This document shows positions 25,480 through 34,488 of a stretch of DNA of 37,454 nucleotides, one piece after another. The stretch lies in NCBI GenBank assembly GCA_025462645.1, contig JAOAPB010000113.1:1-37454 (forward strand), written 5' to 3'. Each line of letters opens with the position of its first letter. Position 1 is the first letter of the stretch. Below the pieces are notes generated by a model. That model worked only from the letters and a program-made list of their open reading frames with translations, was not told the DNA's origin and searched no databases. A program made the translations under genes and the position numbers. The DNA comes from Edaphobacter sp. Lineage in GTDB: Bacteria > Acidobacteriota > Terriglobia > Terriglobales > Acidobacteriaceae.

Positions 25480-28400
25480 ATGAAGCGCAAGATGATGCAA
25501 CTTCTAATGGTGTCCGCGTGTTGCCTGACGTTTGTCCTGGCTCTGTCTGTATCGCAGCGGCTTTCGGCTCAGGTCCTCTATGGAGCGGTTGCGGGAACTG
25601 TTCAGGACAGTACGGGCGCTGTGATCGCTGGGGCGGATGTTAAATTCACCAACGTCGGAACGGGCCAGGTGATGATGCTGAAGACTGATGCGGAAGGGCA
25701 TTATCTGCGCGCCGACTTTCAGCAGGGCCAATACTCACTCACAATCTCCTTTACGGGATTCAAGCCCTATACCAAAACCGGAATTCAGATGAGTGTCGGC
25801 ACATCGCTCCGGGAAGATGTGACCCTTGAGATCGGCAATCCCGGTGAGTCAGTCATCGTCTCGGCACAGGAGCTTCAACTGCAGGCCGATAAGGCAGATC
25901 TCCATACCGAGCTTTCATCGGCCGATCTTACGGATCTTCCTGTCGGCCACTATCGTAACTTTCAGAGCCTCATCAATCTGGTTCCCGGCGCGACTCCTGG
26001 AAGTCTGGTTAATTCTCTTCAGACAAGTCCTGAGCGTTCCATCGCGGCCAACGTTAACGGCGTCAATTCGAACAATAATGGCACACGCATCGACGGACTG
26101 CAGAGCATCTATCTCTGGCTGACAGATCACGCGGCGTATATTCCGCCGGTAGAGACGATCCAGGCCGTCAACATCTCAACAAACAGCTTCGATGCTGAGA
26201 GTGGCATGGCTGGCGGCGCTGTGACCAACATCATTTCAAAGTCGGGTACGAATGCGATTCATGGCTCAGCGTTCGCAATGAACAGCAACTCGGAGACGGC
26301 CGCGAAGAACTTCTTCAATCGCGGCAAACAGGCTTATACCAATATCAACATCGATGGTGCGACCTTGGGTGGACCGATCAAGAAGGATAAGATTTTTGGT
26401 TTTGTCGGCTGGGAGGGCACAAGAGAACGACAGGGAACAACAGCTGTGATGACGGTTCCGACGGCGGACCAAAGGACCGGAAACTTCAGCGCCTACAGCA
26501 CGACCCTCTACGATCCAGCGACTGGTAACGCTGATGGTACGGCGCGGTCGCGCCTCTCTAGCAATGGTGTCAACAATGTTATTCCGACGAGTCGGCTGAA
26601 TCCGATTGCGCAGAAGATTCAATCACTGATTCCTTTGCCTAATAGCGCAGGTACAGTGAACAACTACACCAACTCGGCGTCGCAGTCGCTTACGCGCGAC
26701 AACTACGATGTCAAAGTGAACTTCAACCTCTCGCAGAATACAAATCTCTGGACGAAGTACAGTCTGATGCGGGCGACTACGGGATGTCCGGCGGGTCTAG
26801 GAGATGCCGGAGGTGTGCCGCTCTGCTCGGGTAACATCGGTGTCTCCGATGGCGTCACTCAAGTCGCGGATATTGGCTTCACCAAGGTCATTACGCCCAA
26901 CATCAGCTGGGATGGAACCGTTGGCTATGTGCGTCTCGGAAATAATGTTTATGGCCTCGGATACGGCGTCTCGATTCCGCTGACGCAGCTCGGTATCCCC
27001 GGAACAAATGGCGGAAACAATAGTCTGATCAACAGCGGCGCGCCTCTCTTTACGATTTCGAATGGATACTCGCAACTGGGGAGCGACACCGAGACACGGC
27101 CCTATCTGTATCACCAGGATAGCTACGCGATCGCACAGAATCTAAGCTGGTCGCGTGGAAAACACTACTTTCGGTTTGGATTCGAAGGGATTCGGCACCA
27201 TATGAACTTCTACCAGCCGGATGGTGGCGGTGGTGGTGGTCCACAAGGTCAGTTCCTGTTCTCCGGTGGGGTGACGAGTCTCAATGGAGGTACGGCGTCG
27301 ATCAATCAGTACAACTCCTACGCCGCTTTCCTGCTTGGGCTTCCTCAGACTGAAAAGGAGACGCTGCAGTTTGCTAACTTTACAACCTACAACTACGAGT
27401 GGGCGGGATATGCGCAGGACCGCTGGCAGATTTCCCCCCAGCTGATGCTCTCGATCGGACTTCGGTATGAGCTATATCCGATGATGACTCGCTCGGGACG
27501 CGGCGGAATCGAGCAGTACAATCCTTCCACGAACCTTGTAGCTCTTGGGGGAAATGGTGGAAACCCGAAGGGGGTCGGCATTTCTACAAATCATAAGATG
27601 TTCGTGCCGCGCATTGGGCTGGCCTACAATCTCAATTCGAAAACCGTGATTCGCACCGGATTCGGAATCAGCATCGATCCTCTTCCGTTGGCGCGTCCTC
27701 TGCGCGGATTCTATCCGTTGACGGTATCGTCGACATTTACTCCGGCAAACACCTATATGCCATATAACTCTTTAGCGACTGGTATTCCGGCGATTCCTGC
27801 GCCGGACCAGACACAGGCGTATCTCCCTCTTCCACTCACGGCTCAGACACGGTATATCGATGGCAACGCGATCAAGCGTGGCTACGTTGAATCATGGAAC
27901 CTTGTCATAGAGCGCGAACTTCCGTGGCAGCTCTTTGCGACGGTTGCTTACGTCGGAACACAAACGATTCACTCCTTCGTGGATATTGATGTGAATGCCG
28001 GCGTACCTGGCCTGGGGACCGCCGGCCAGGCGTTGAATCAACCAAACACACCTACGGCCGGTCGTACAGCGGTGACCTGGTCGTGGAACGGACGTTTCAA
28101 TGCGAACTACAACGGTCTTCAGATCTCAATGGAGAAGCGGGCATCCAAGGATCTGACGATCAAGGGTGCCTATACCTACTCCAAGGCGATGAACTTCACC
28201 GATAACGATGGTTGGGCACAGCTGCTCTTCAATACTCCGTCGCAGATACCGAAGAATTACGCACGCGCCGGATATGATGTGCCACACAATCTGCAGCTCG
28301 CGTCGACCTATCAGCTTCCGTTTGGTCATGGGAAGAGGTTTGCAACGTCGGGCCTCTCGTCCTTCCTCTTGGGCGGGTGGCAGATGAACGGTATCTTCTC

Positions 28401-28818
28401 CGCGGTATCGGGCAGGCCCTTCACTGTCACGGCAGACGCAAGCACGCTGAACGCCCCGGGCAACACGCAGACGGCCGATCTTGTCGGTCCCATCCGGCGC
28501 TCCGGAGGAAGCGGCCCCGGAGAACTATTCTATGATCCCTCGTCGTTTGCTGTTCCTACGGGAGCGCCCCGCTTCGGTACGGCAGGCAGAAATATCCTCC
28601 GCAGCCAGCGTCTGGTGAACCTCGATACAGGATTGTTCAAGACAATCCCCATCCATGAGCGGTTGACCATGACCTTCAAGGCCGAGGCATTCAACATCTC
28701 GAACACACCTCACTTCGCCGCGCCCAATTCGAATAGAAGCAGCACGGCCTTCATGACCACCTCAAGCGCAGCGCAGGATCAGAGAAACCTGCGTTTTGGT
28801 TTGAGTGCGAACTGGTAG
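25480..28818 (+). CDS. Oar-like TonB-dependent outer-membrane receptor
   Basis: A 1,112-residue outer-membrane protein starts at ATG 25480 with GAGGAG eight bases upstream. It has a signal peptide ending QRLSAQ, then a carboxypeptidase-regulatory-like beta domain (GTVQDSTGAVIAGADVKFTN). A plug domain follows (DLTDLPVGHYRNFQSLINLV), then a long beta barrel with aromatic-rich strands, ending in LRFGLSANW with the C-terminal aromatic residue used for outer-membrane insertion. This architecture is the hallmark of the acidobacterial Oar/SusC-like transporter group that imports oligosaccharides. Its promoter has the same palindrome as the oxidoreductase and symporter genes, so it probably imports the substrate of the locus. 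No SusD-like partner is present. Confidence 0.9.
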   Translation: MKRKMMQLLMVSACCLTFVLALSVSQRLSAQVLYGAVAGTVQDSTGAVIAGADVKFTNVGTGQVMMLKTDAEGHYLRADFQQGQYSLTISFTGFKPYTKTGIQMSVGTSLREDVTLEIGNPGESVIVSAQELQLQADKADLHTELSSADLTDLPVGHYRNFQSLINLVPGATPGSLVNSLQTSPERSIAANVNGVNSNNNGTRIDGLQSIYLWLTDHAAYIPPVETIQAVNISTNSFDAESGMAGGAVTNIISKSGTNAIHGSAFAMNSNSETAAKNFFNRGKQAYTNINIDGATLGGPIKKDKIFGFVGWEGTRERQGTTAVMTVPTADQRTGNFSAYSTTLYDPATGNADGTARSRLSSNGVNNVIPTSRLNPIAQKIQSLIPLPNSAGTVNNYTNSASQSLTRDNYDVKVNFNLSQNTNLWTKYSLMRATTGCPAGLGDAGGVPLCSGNIGVSDGVTQVADIGFTKVITPNISWDGTVGYVRLGNNVYGLGYGVSIPLTQLGIPGTNGGNNSLINSGAPLFTISNGYSQLGSDTETRPYLYHQDSYAIAQNLSWSRGKHYFRFGFEGIRHHMNFYQPDGGGGGGPQGQFLFSGGVTSLNGGTASINQYNSYAAFLLGLPQTEKETLQFANFTTYNYEWAGYAQDRWQISPQLMLSIGLRYELYPMMTRSGRGGIEQYNPSTNLVALGGNGGNPKGVGISTNHKMFVPRIGLAYNLNSKTVIRTGFGISIDPLPLARPLRGFYPLTVSSTFTPANTYMPYNSLATGIPAIPAPDQTQAYLPLPLTAQTRYIDGNAIKRGYVESWNLVIERELPWQLFATVAYVGTQTIHSFVDIDVNAGVPGLGTAGQALNQPNTPTAGRTAVTWSWNGRFNANYNGLQISMEKRASKDLTIKGAYTYSKAMNFTDNDGWAQLLFNTPSQIPKNYARAGYDVPHNLQLASTYQLPFGHGKRFATSGLSSFLLGGWQMNGIFSAVSGRPFTVTADASTLNAPGNTQTADLVGPIRRSGGSGPGELFYDPSSFAVPTGAPRFGTAGRNILRSQRLVNLDTGLFKTIPIHERLTMTFKAEAFNISNTPHFAAPNSNRSSTAFMTTSSAAQDQRNLRFGLSANW

Positions 28819-28836
28819 TCAGGACTTCGAGCGAGA

Positions 28837-28866
28837 AAAGGAGCAGGCCTCTTTGCCAGCTCCTTT
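28837..28866. terminator. Putative bidirectional terminator
   Basis: AAAGGAGC (28837-28844) pairs with GCTCCTTT (28859-28866) around a 14-base loop. It sits between the end of the receptor gene and the end of the convergent TIM-barrel gene, with A-rich and T-rich flanks in each direction. It may stop transcription from both sides. Confidence 0.55.
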
Positions 28867-28901
28867 CTATTGGATCGGAATGGAAGTATCAGGCGCCTGC
28901 G

Positions 28902-29822
28902 CTAGCGATAGGTCTTGTCGATAAGGTTCTGCAGGTAGATCTTCGATTGCAGAATGTCGGCGATCTGCGCTGGGCCAGAGATCTCACGCTCGATGGTGAA
29001 TGGCCCCCTATAGTTGACTTCCTTGAGCTTTTGGAACAGAGTGGGGAAGTCGACCTTTCCTTTTCCGATTGCGACCTCTTCGCCAAGCACATGTGGATTG
29101 GTGGGAAACAGGCCATCCTTCATGTGAGTACCACGGACCAGCGTTCCAAAGACGTCTATGGCATCGACGGGGTTTCCCTTGCCATAGAGAATCAGGTTGG
29201 CGGTATCAAGGTTTACAAAGACGTTGCCGGTGCCGACATCCTGAATCATGCGTAGCATGGTGATCGGTGTCTCCTCCCCTGTCTCACAGAGAAGCGAAAC
29301 ACCTTTTCCTTTACAGTAGCTGGCGATCTCCTTGATCGACGCGACCGCTGTGGGATAGAGCGGATCGTTGGGGTCTTCAGGGATGAATCCGAGATGCGTG
29401 TGAATCGCTGGAGCCTTACATGCGCTGGCAAAGTCTGCGGCAAGCTTGAGTGCATCGATTCGCTGCTGTCGATAGGCCTGTGGGACGATCCCAATCGTCG
29501 GTGGCCCATGATCGAAGTCAAAGACGCGTGGTCCTGGATTATGCTCGCTCACGGCTGAGACATCTACGTTGTACTTCTTCAGCGCTGCCAGCAAAGAGGG
29601 CGCTTTGTCCATGCTTAGCGCTTCGAGGAAGATCTGACATACGGAGAATCCAAGGTCGTGGACATACTTGATGGTCTCCTCCGACGTTCCGTCTTTTCCG
29701 ACCTTCGCAACAAGTCCGAGACGAGGAACCGCCGAATTCGCCTGTGCGATTGATGGAAGAGCTGTGCCAACCAGGGCAGTGCCGGAAAGCTGAAGGAAGC
29801 GACGGCGATTGAGGGGATCCAT
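28902..29822 (-). CDS. Exported sugar isomerase/epimerase-like TIM barrel
   Basis: A 306-residue protein starts at ATG 29822 with GGAG seven bases upstream. The longer frame to 29882 would run through the operator and is rejected. It carries a twin-arginine signal (NRRRFLQLSGTALVGTALPS), then a xylose-isomerase-like TIM barrel: RLGLVAKVGKDGTSEETIKY, IHTHLGFIPEDPND, GVSLLCETGEETP, NVFVNLDTANLILYGKGNP and RGTHMKDGLF, with Glu, Asp and His at the usual metal-binding positions. Members isomerise or epimerise keto-sugars; some cleave 3-keto-glycosides. It is divergent from a second such gene at 29999 and both flank one operator. Confidence 0.85.
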   Translation of the reverse strand: MDPLNRRRFLQLSGTALVGTALPSIAQANSAVPRLGLVAKVGKDGTSEETIKYVHDLGFSVCQIFLEALSMDKAPSLLAALKKYNVDVSAVSEHNPGPRVFDFDHGPPTIGIVPQAYRQQRIDALKLAADFASACKAPAIHTHLGFIPEDPNDPLYPTAVASIKEIASYCKGKGVSLLCETGEETPITMLRMIQDVGTGNVFVNLDTANLILYGKGNPVDAIDVFGTLVRGTHMKDGLFPTNPHVLGEEVAIGKGKVDFPTLFQKLKEVNYRGPFTIEREISGPAQIADILQSKIYLQNLIDKTYR

Positions 29823-29868
29823 CGTGATGTCTCCAAGCGGGATTGTAAAAATGTAATGCTTGCAAAAA

Positions 29869-29900
29869 AATGTATCATGCAACCGATTGCATTAGATAGT
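29869..29900. promoter_or_regulatory. LacI-type operator between two divergent TIM-barrel genes
   Basis: The near-perfect palindrome ATGCAACCGATTGCAT is at 29877-29892. On the minus strand TACATT lies 17 bases after a poor -35 (ATCTAA). On the plus strand GATAGT (29895-29900) lies at the same distance from GTATCA. The symmetry allows one operator to serve both genes, but the -35 hexamers are weak. Confidence 0.6.
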
Positions 29901-29998
29901 TCCATTTGGTATGGTAGGACTCAATTTCCGCTCCTGCTACGATTCGTCGCGGCAATGGCCAATGTTGAGCAGTCCAAATCAGAGTGCTTGGAGAACCC

Positions 29999-30922
29999 AT
30001 GGAGAATCGTGTTGAACGTCGTCAGTTTCTGAAGGCTGCGGGGGCCGCGGTTCTGGCCGGTGCGACGAAGGTGTCACTGGGACAGGCTCCCACGCAACAG
30101 CACGGATCTGCTCCTACGTCTCAGATCGCAAAGACCGCACGCATCTTCTCCGGCTGTTGCGCGTACACCTATCGACATGCATTTGAGGACGGCTCCCTTA
30201 CGCTCGAGACCTTTATTCAGAAGGCGGTTCAACTTCGGCTCGATGGCCTGGACATGACGGTCTACTACATGAAAAACACAGACCCCGGTTACATTGAGAA
30301 CCTTCGCTATCTCGGATACAAGAACGGTGTGAACTTCTCCGGAGTGGCCTGCGGTTCAAGTATGGTGCAGGCAGAGGCCGCCAAGCGCTCTGAGGTGCTC
30401 GCTGACATTAAGAAGTGGGTGGATGTCACGCAGCGTATAGGTGCCCCGCATCTGCGTGTCTTTGCCGGCAAGCAGCCCGCAGGCACCACCATGGCGCAGT
30501 GTGTGTCATGGGTTGTGGATCTGATGAAAGGAGCCAGTGACTACTCCGGGAAGAAGGGAATCACCATCGGATTAGAAGACCATGTCGGTGTCTCGCAGAG
30601 TGCCGATGTGTGCCTGGAGATCGTGCATCGGGTCAACTCCGAGTTTGCGGGCATCAATATCGACATCTCGCACTTCGTGCCAACTCCAACTCAGGATTCC
30701 TATTCTCAGATCGCCGCGTGCCTGCCTTATGCGACGCACGCTCACGTTCGCGCTGGCTTTGACGATGGTTCGCCGATTGATCTCGATCGTGTATGGAAGA
30801 TGTTCGCCGACGCTGGATACAAGGGCTACATGTCGTATGAAGGCGAGGAGAAGAGCATCTCCGATGTACCGCTGCAGATTACCGAGATTCAGCGCCTCTG
30901 CAAGAAGTACTCCAGCCTGTAG
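29999..30922 (+). CDS. Exported sugar isomerase/epimerase-like TIM barrel
   Basis: A 307-residue protein starts at ATG 29999 with TTGGAG six bases upstream; the GTG or other starts further up would leave no spacing. The N terminus is a twin-arginine signal (VERRQFLKAAGAAVLAGATK). The barrel shows FSGCCAYTYRHAFEDGSLTL, LDGLDMTVYYMKN, GITIGLEDHVGVSQSADVCL, FAGINIDISHF, ATHAHVRAGFDDG and GYKGYMSYEGEE, giving Glu, Asp, His and Glu at metal-ligand positions. It is only distantly like its divergent neighbour (28902-29822), so the pair probably carry out different steps. It likely shares the LacI-type operator at 29877. Confidence 0.85.
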   Translation: MENRVERRQFLKAAGAAVLAGATKVSLGQAPTQQHGSAPTSQIAKTARIFSGCCAYTYRHAFEDGSLTLETFIQKAVQLRLDGLDMTVYYMKNTDPGYIENLRYLGYKNGVNFSGVACGSSMVQAEAAKRSEVLADIKKWVDVTQRIGAPHLRVFAGKQPAGTTMAQCVSWVVDLMKGASDYSGKKGITIGLEDHVGVSQSADVCLEIVHRVNSEFAGINIDISHFVPTPTQDSYSQIAACLPYATHAHVRAGFDDGSPIDLDRVWKMFADAGYKGYMSYEGEEKSISDVPLQITEIQRLCKKYSSL

Positions 30923-30942
30923 CCCGTTCGCAGACTATCTAC

Positions 30943-30969
30943 GAGCCTGGTTACAGAGTAGCCAGGCTC
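30943..30969. terminator. Hairpin between convergent genes
   Basis: A perfect 8-bp stem, GAGCCTGG (30943-30950) and CCAGGCTC (30962-30969), has an 11-base loop. It lies between the TIM-barrel gene and the convergent nagA, overlapping the nagA stop. There is no T-run, so termination is uncertain. Confidence 0.4.
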
Positions 30970-32108
30970 ACGAACGATGGACTCGTTTGCCAGCCAGCCA
31001 TACATCCTCGATGGCGAGCTCATCCGTCCAGCGGAAGCGGATGATGTCGGCACGGCAACTTGCCTGCAACTGCCCACGGCCTCTGGCGAAGCGCCCTGGA
31101 ATCTCAGTCGCCATTCTCAGCACATCGCCAACCGGGCGTCCCGTCATACGCACCGCTCTCCCAATACATTGTGCAAGCGGTACGGTAGCGCCTGCCAGTG
31201 TCGACGATCCCTGCAACGACAGTCGCCCATCGGAGCTGAGCTCAACGTTGCCACCAACCGGTGTGGCGTATAGGCCAGCAGGCATGCCCGCCAGCGCGGG
31301 CAGTATCCGATACGAGAAACGACCGTTTGAGACCCTTGGCCTGTGTCATGGCCTTGAACGTCTCCTGCGGAAGATGATGACCGTCGGCGATGAAAGATGC
31401 AGTGAGGCGGTCGTCAGCCAACTGACTCCATATAGGGTTTGAGTGCCGCGGAAGAACCGCCGCTATTCCATTGCCCAGGTGTGTCGACAGGCGCGCGCCA
31501 GCGTCGACTGCACATCGAATCTGCTCTGCCGTGGCGTGCATATGCCCAAGCGAAACATGGACGCCGTGCGCAACGAGGTTTGCGATGTACGGTGCGGACT
31601 CATCGAAGTGTGGCGACATCGTTACCAGGCCAACGAGTCCTCCCGATGCCTGCTGCCAGCGGTCAAACTCATCGAGTGACGGCGGACGTACATGCTCTTC
31701 GGGATGGCCCCCCCGATAATCGTTGAGGGGAGAGAGGTGCGGTCCCTCTACGTGAACAAACGGTATGCAGTCTGCGGCATGTGGATGGAGTCGCCGTGCC
31801 TCGGCGATGATCTTCAGGCTGCGCGTCATCATGATCTCGGAGGCCGTGATGACGGTAGGTGCAAGACTGGTAATACCAGTAGCCAGCAGAGCATCGACGA
31901 TCCCGATGACGCTTTCTACTGTGCAATTGGAACCATTGAAATCGAGACCGGCGTAGCCATTCACCTGCAGATCAATCAGCCCTGCCGACAGCCAAAGATC
32001 GCCCGCCTCGCCGCTCGGCTCCATCGACGCGATTTTGTCGTCTTCGATGCGAAGACGTATACCCTGGCCCGTAGCGGGATCCCGGCCGACGATTACTTCA
32101 GCTCTCAC
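30968..32108 (-). CDS. nagA: N-acetylglucosamine-6-phosphate deacetylase, frameshifted
   Basis: NagA removes the acetyl group from GlcNAc-6-phosphate. The GTG at 32108 (AGAGGAAGAGCC upstream) follows the nagB stop by 16 bases and gives an amidohydrolase of about 379 residues. Motifs are GLIDLQVNGYAGLDF, HVEGPHL (metal Glu), GHMHA, THLGNG (His), IADGHHL and the catalytic Asp in LVSDT. Immediately after this Asp the frame breaks at 31298-31300. One extra base in a GGG run separates SDTA from ALAGMPAGLYATPVGG, which continues in another frame to 30968. Total length is one base over a whole number of codons. If the extra base is real the enzyme is dead. It closes the symporter-nagB-nagA operon. 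Confidence 0.8.
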
Positions 32109-32124
32109 GGCTCTTCCTCTGGCT

Positions 32125-32883
32125 CTATCGTACGAGCAGTGAACTGGAGTCGAGATCAAGATACACGGTGCAACGCGGATGATTCTTCAGTGCTGATGCC
32201 GGAACCTGGCCGCTGACAGGAGATTCCATCATGTCGCGAACGGCAGCCGCTTTGTTCTTGCCGGGGATACTGCAAAACAGCTGCTCCCCGCGCAGGATGG
32301 ATGGCACGGTAAGAGTGATGGCCTTGCGCGGCACATCATTCAGAGTCAGGAAGCATTCATCGTCCACCTGTTGTTGCCGGCAGATCTCGTCAAGCTCAAC
32401 TACTTTTACGGCGAGAGGATCGTCGAGGTCCGCGGGTGGATCATTGAAGGCGATGTGCGCATTTGCTCCGATACCCAGCAGCACGAAATCTATCGGCGCC
32501 TCCGCTAGTTTGTTCGCGTAGTCCCTGCAGGTTGCCTCCGGATCTGCCCCCGGGTTGATCAGGTGGTAGCTCGACAGCGGAACACAATCGAAGAATTCAT
32601 TGCGTAGCCAGTTACCGAAACGCTGAGGCGCATCGGGAGCGAGCCCGATATATTCGTCCATGTGGAAGGCGGTAATGCGCTGCCAGTCGATACCTGTTTC
32701 CAGGCGAAGTGCCGAGAGCATCTCGCTCTGGCTGGGGGCGGCAGCGAAGATCATGCGCAGGTGAGCTTTGCTCTGCTGCATCGTACGAATCACCTTGGCG
32801 ATATCGGCTGCTGCCTGCTGTCCCATCTCTTGACGGTTGTTTGCTATGTGTACATTCATGGATGTCAGTGCAGTATTTTTCAT
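32125..32883 (-). CDS. nagB: Glucosamine-6-phosphate deaminase (NagB-like)
   Basis: This 252-residue cytoplasmic enzyme would convert glucosamine-6-phosphate to fructose-6-phosphate and ammonia. The conserved FHMDEYIGL is at 73-81 with Asp76, and the phosphate-binding/ring-opening loop reads GIGANAHIAFNDPP at 137-150. In E. coli NagB the loop carries Asp141, His143 and Glu148; here the aligned residues are Asn141, His143 and Asp148. This divergent loop is, from memory, common in a NagB subfamily of Acidobacteria and Planctomycetes, so activity may be altered rather than absent. The ATG at 32883 lacks a clear ribosome binding site; a second ATG is at 32859. It follows the symporter by 34 bases and precedes nagA. 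Confidence 0.85.
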   Translation of the reverse strand: MKNTALTSMNVHIANNRQEMGQQAAADIAKVIRTMQQSKAHLRMIFAAAPSQSEMLSALRLETGIDWQRITAFHMDEYIGLAPDAPQRFGNWLRNEFFDCVPLSSYHLINPGADPEATCRDYANKLAEAPIDFVLLGIGANAHIAFNDPPADLDDPLAVKVVELDEICRQQQVDDECFLTLNDVPRKAITLTVPSILRGEQLFCSIPGKNKAAAVRDMMESPVSGQVPASALKNHPRCTVYLDLDSSSLLVR

Positions 32884-32917
32884 GAGGGCTTTTTATAGGG
32901 GCCGGGTATTAGTTCAA

Positions 32918-34432
32918 TTATGGAATGGATCGGACAGACTCTTGGACGTTCGAGTTTAGTGTCGCGAGAAGATCTGCCGAGGCCTTGCTTCCTGAAGGGG
33001 AGATGATACCGATCATCACATAGGTGAAAAACGAAGCGAACAGCGGAATACCCACCGTGATCGCGTTGGCATGGTGAGCATGGTCATTCAGCCAGGGTTG
33101 CGTTACAGAGAGTTTCAGAATGCCGAAGGCCAGCGCTCCAGCGATGCAGGAACCGATCGCTGCTGCAGGACCGCTGCGGCGAAACGGCATCAGGAGTCCC
33201 AGCAGTATGGGAACTGCGATCGGTCCAAGCAATGCACCGTACCAGAGAATGACCATGCCAATGACTCCGCCGAAGTTCGAAGCGAACAGCGCCAGCACCA
33301 TGCTGATCAGAAGAAACGAAAACGTAGTGACGCGGCCCAGTAGAAGTTGTTGCCGATCGGACAGCGAGCGTCCACGGCGAAGCACCGGCACAATATCTCG
33401 AACAATCACAGCCGAGACGGCGTTGGCATCAGATGAGGTCATCGCCATCGTGTGTGCGAACAGTCCCGCTAGAACAAGGCCGATCAGACCCGATGGCAGC
33501 AAGGTCTTCGTCAGGACGGCATAGGACTCCGTGGGATCCTGCAGGTGGGGAAAGAGAATTGGCGATGCCCACATGGGGAAGAAGAGAATCAGCGGCCAGA
33601 CGAGATAAAGCAGAGCCGACAGCAAAGAAGACTTGCGTGCCTCCGCAGGAGTCGCCGAAGCAAGGAACCTCTGTGCCAGGCTCCAGCTTCCCCCGTTGTA
33701 AGAAAGCATGTTCACGAAGAAGTAGGTTGCAGCAAAGACCACCGTGTAATCGCCGTGAAAGGGCTGGCTGTGATCCGGAGGAAGAAGATGCCAGATCTGC
33801 CACAGGGAGCTGATGCCACCCAGCTTAAGAAGGGTAGCGACCAGCATGGAGATCCCAGCAATCAGTTGAATGATGAATTGGCTTAGATCGGTCAGCGCGT
33901 CGGCCCACAGGCCACCCATCACGGAATAGAAAACGGTCACACCGCCTGTCAGGATGACTCCCCACAGCAACGGCACACCCGCAAACGCGTGAAGAAGAAT
34001 TGCAGAGGCGCTCCATTTCGCACCAACATCAAAGACCTTGAGAAGCGCGCCGCTCCAACCCAGCAGTTGTTGAGTCGGCAGGTTATATCTGATCTTCAGA
34101 TATTCAAGTGGAGAGATGACGTGGAGTCGCTGCCTCATCCGCACCCACTTTGCCGGAAAGAGCGCTAAGCCGAAGAGGAGCGATAGAGCAATCGAGCCCG
34201 CCCACCAGAAGTAGACCGTAATACCCGATGTGTAGGCCAGGGCCGCGTATCCAACGAAGACCGCAGAACTGTAGCCCGACATATGGTGCGAGATGCCGGA
34301 GAGCCACCACGGCATGGTGCCGCCTGCCGTGAAGAAGTCACTGGCATTCTTCACCTTCTTGCGAGCCCAGCAGCCGACGGCCATCATCAGGACGAAGTAG
34401 GCTCCAAGCACCACCCAGGCGGACGCGCCCAT
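32918..34432 (-). CDS. Sodium:solute symporter (SSS family)
   Basis: A 504-residue inner-membrane transporter begins at ATG 34432 (GAGGGAAAC six bases upstream). The alternative TTG at 34447 has no ribosome binding site. It has about 13 transmembrane helices and the SSS-family signatures ASDFFTAGGTMPWWLSGIS near the N terminus and VMGGLWADALTDLSQFIIQL in the middle. Such carriers move sugars, sialic acids or other small solutes with Na+. With nagB and nagA immediately downstream in one operon, a GlcNAc-like amino sugar or its keto derivative is the probable cargo. The operon starts at a promoter with a LacI-type operator. Confidence 0.9.
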   Translation of the reverse strand: MGASAWVVLGAYFVLMMAVGCWARKKVKNASDFFTAGGTMPWWLSGISHHMSGYSSAVFVGYAALAYTSGITVYFWWAGSIALSLLFGLALFPAKWVRMRQRLHVISPLEYLKIRYNLPTQQLLGWSGALLKVFDVGAKWSASAILLHAFAGVPLLWGVILTGGVTVFYSVMGGLWADALTDLSQFIIQLIAGISMLVATLLKLGGISSLWQIWHLLPPDHSQPFHGDYTVVFAATYFFVNMLSYNGGSWSLAQRFLASATPAEARKSSLLSALLYLVWPLILFFPMWASPILFPHLQDPTESYAVLTKTLLPSGLIGLVLAGLFAHTMAMTSSDANAVSAVIVRDIVPVLRRGRSLSDRQQLLLGRVTTFSFLLISMVLALFASNFGGVIGMVILWYGALLGPIAVPILLGLLMPFRRSGPAAAIGSCIAGALAFGILKLSVTQPWLNDHAHHANAITVGIPLFASFFTYVMIGIISPSGSKASADLLATLNSNVQESVRSIP

Positions 34433-34459
34433 ATGTTTCCCTCGCAAACGATATGGGGA

Positions 34460-34488
34460 AGTATCTCATGCAATCGGTTGCACGACAA
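34460..34488 (-). promoter_or_regulatory. Promoter with LacI-type operator (symporter-nagB-nagA)
   Basis: On the minus strand TTGTCG (34488-34483) and GATACT (34465-34460) are 17 bases apart. The palindrome TGCAACCGATTGCA (34482-34469) fills the first 14 bases of the spacer. The symporter ATG is 28 bases beyond the -10. Confidence 0.7.

Noticed and set aside
30582..31442. Plus-strand frame of 286 codons spanning the end of the TIM barrel and nagA
   Set aside because: Composition (Ser/Arg/Pro-rich) and overlap with two well-supported genes show it is not coding.
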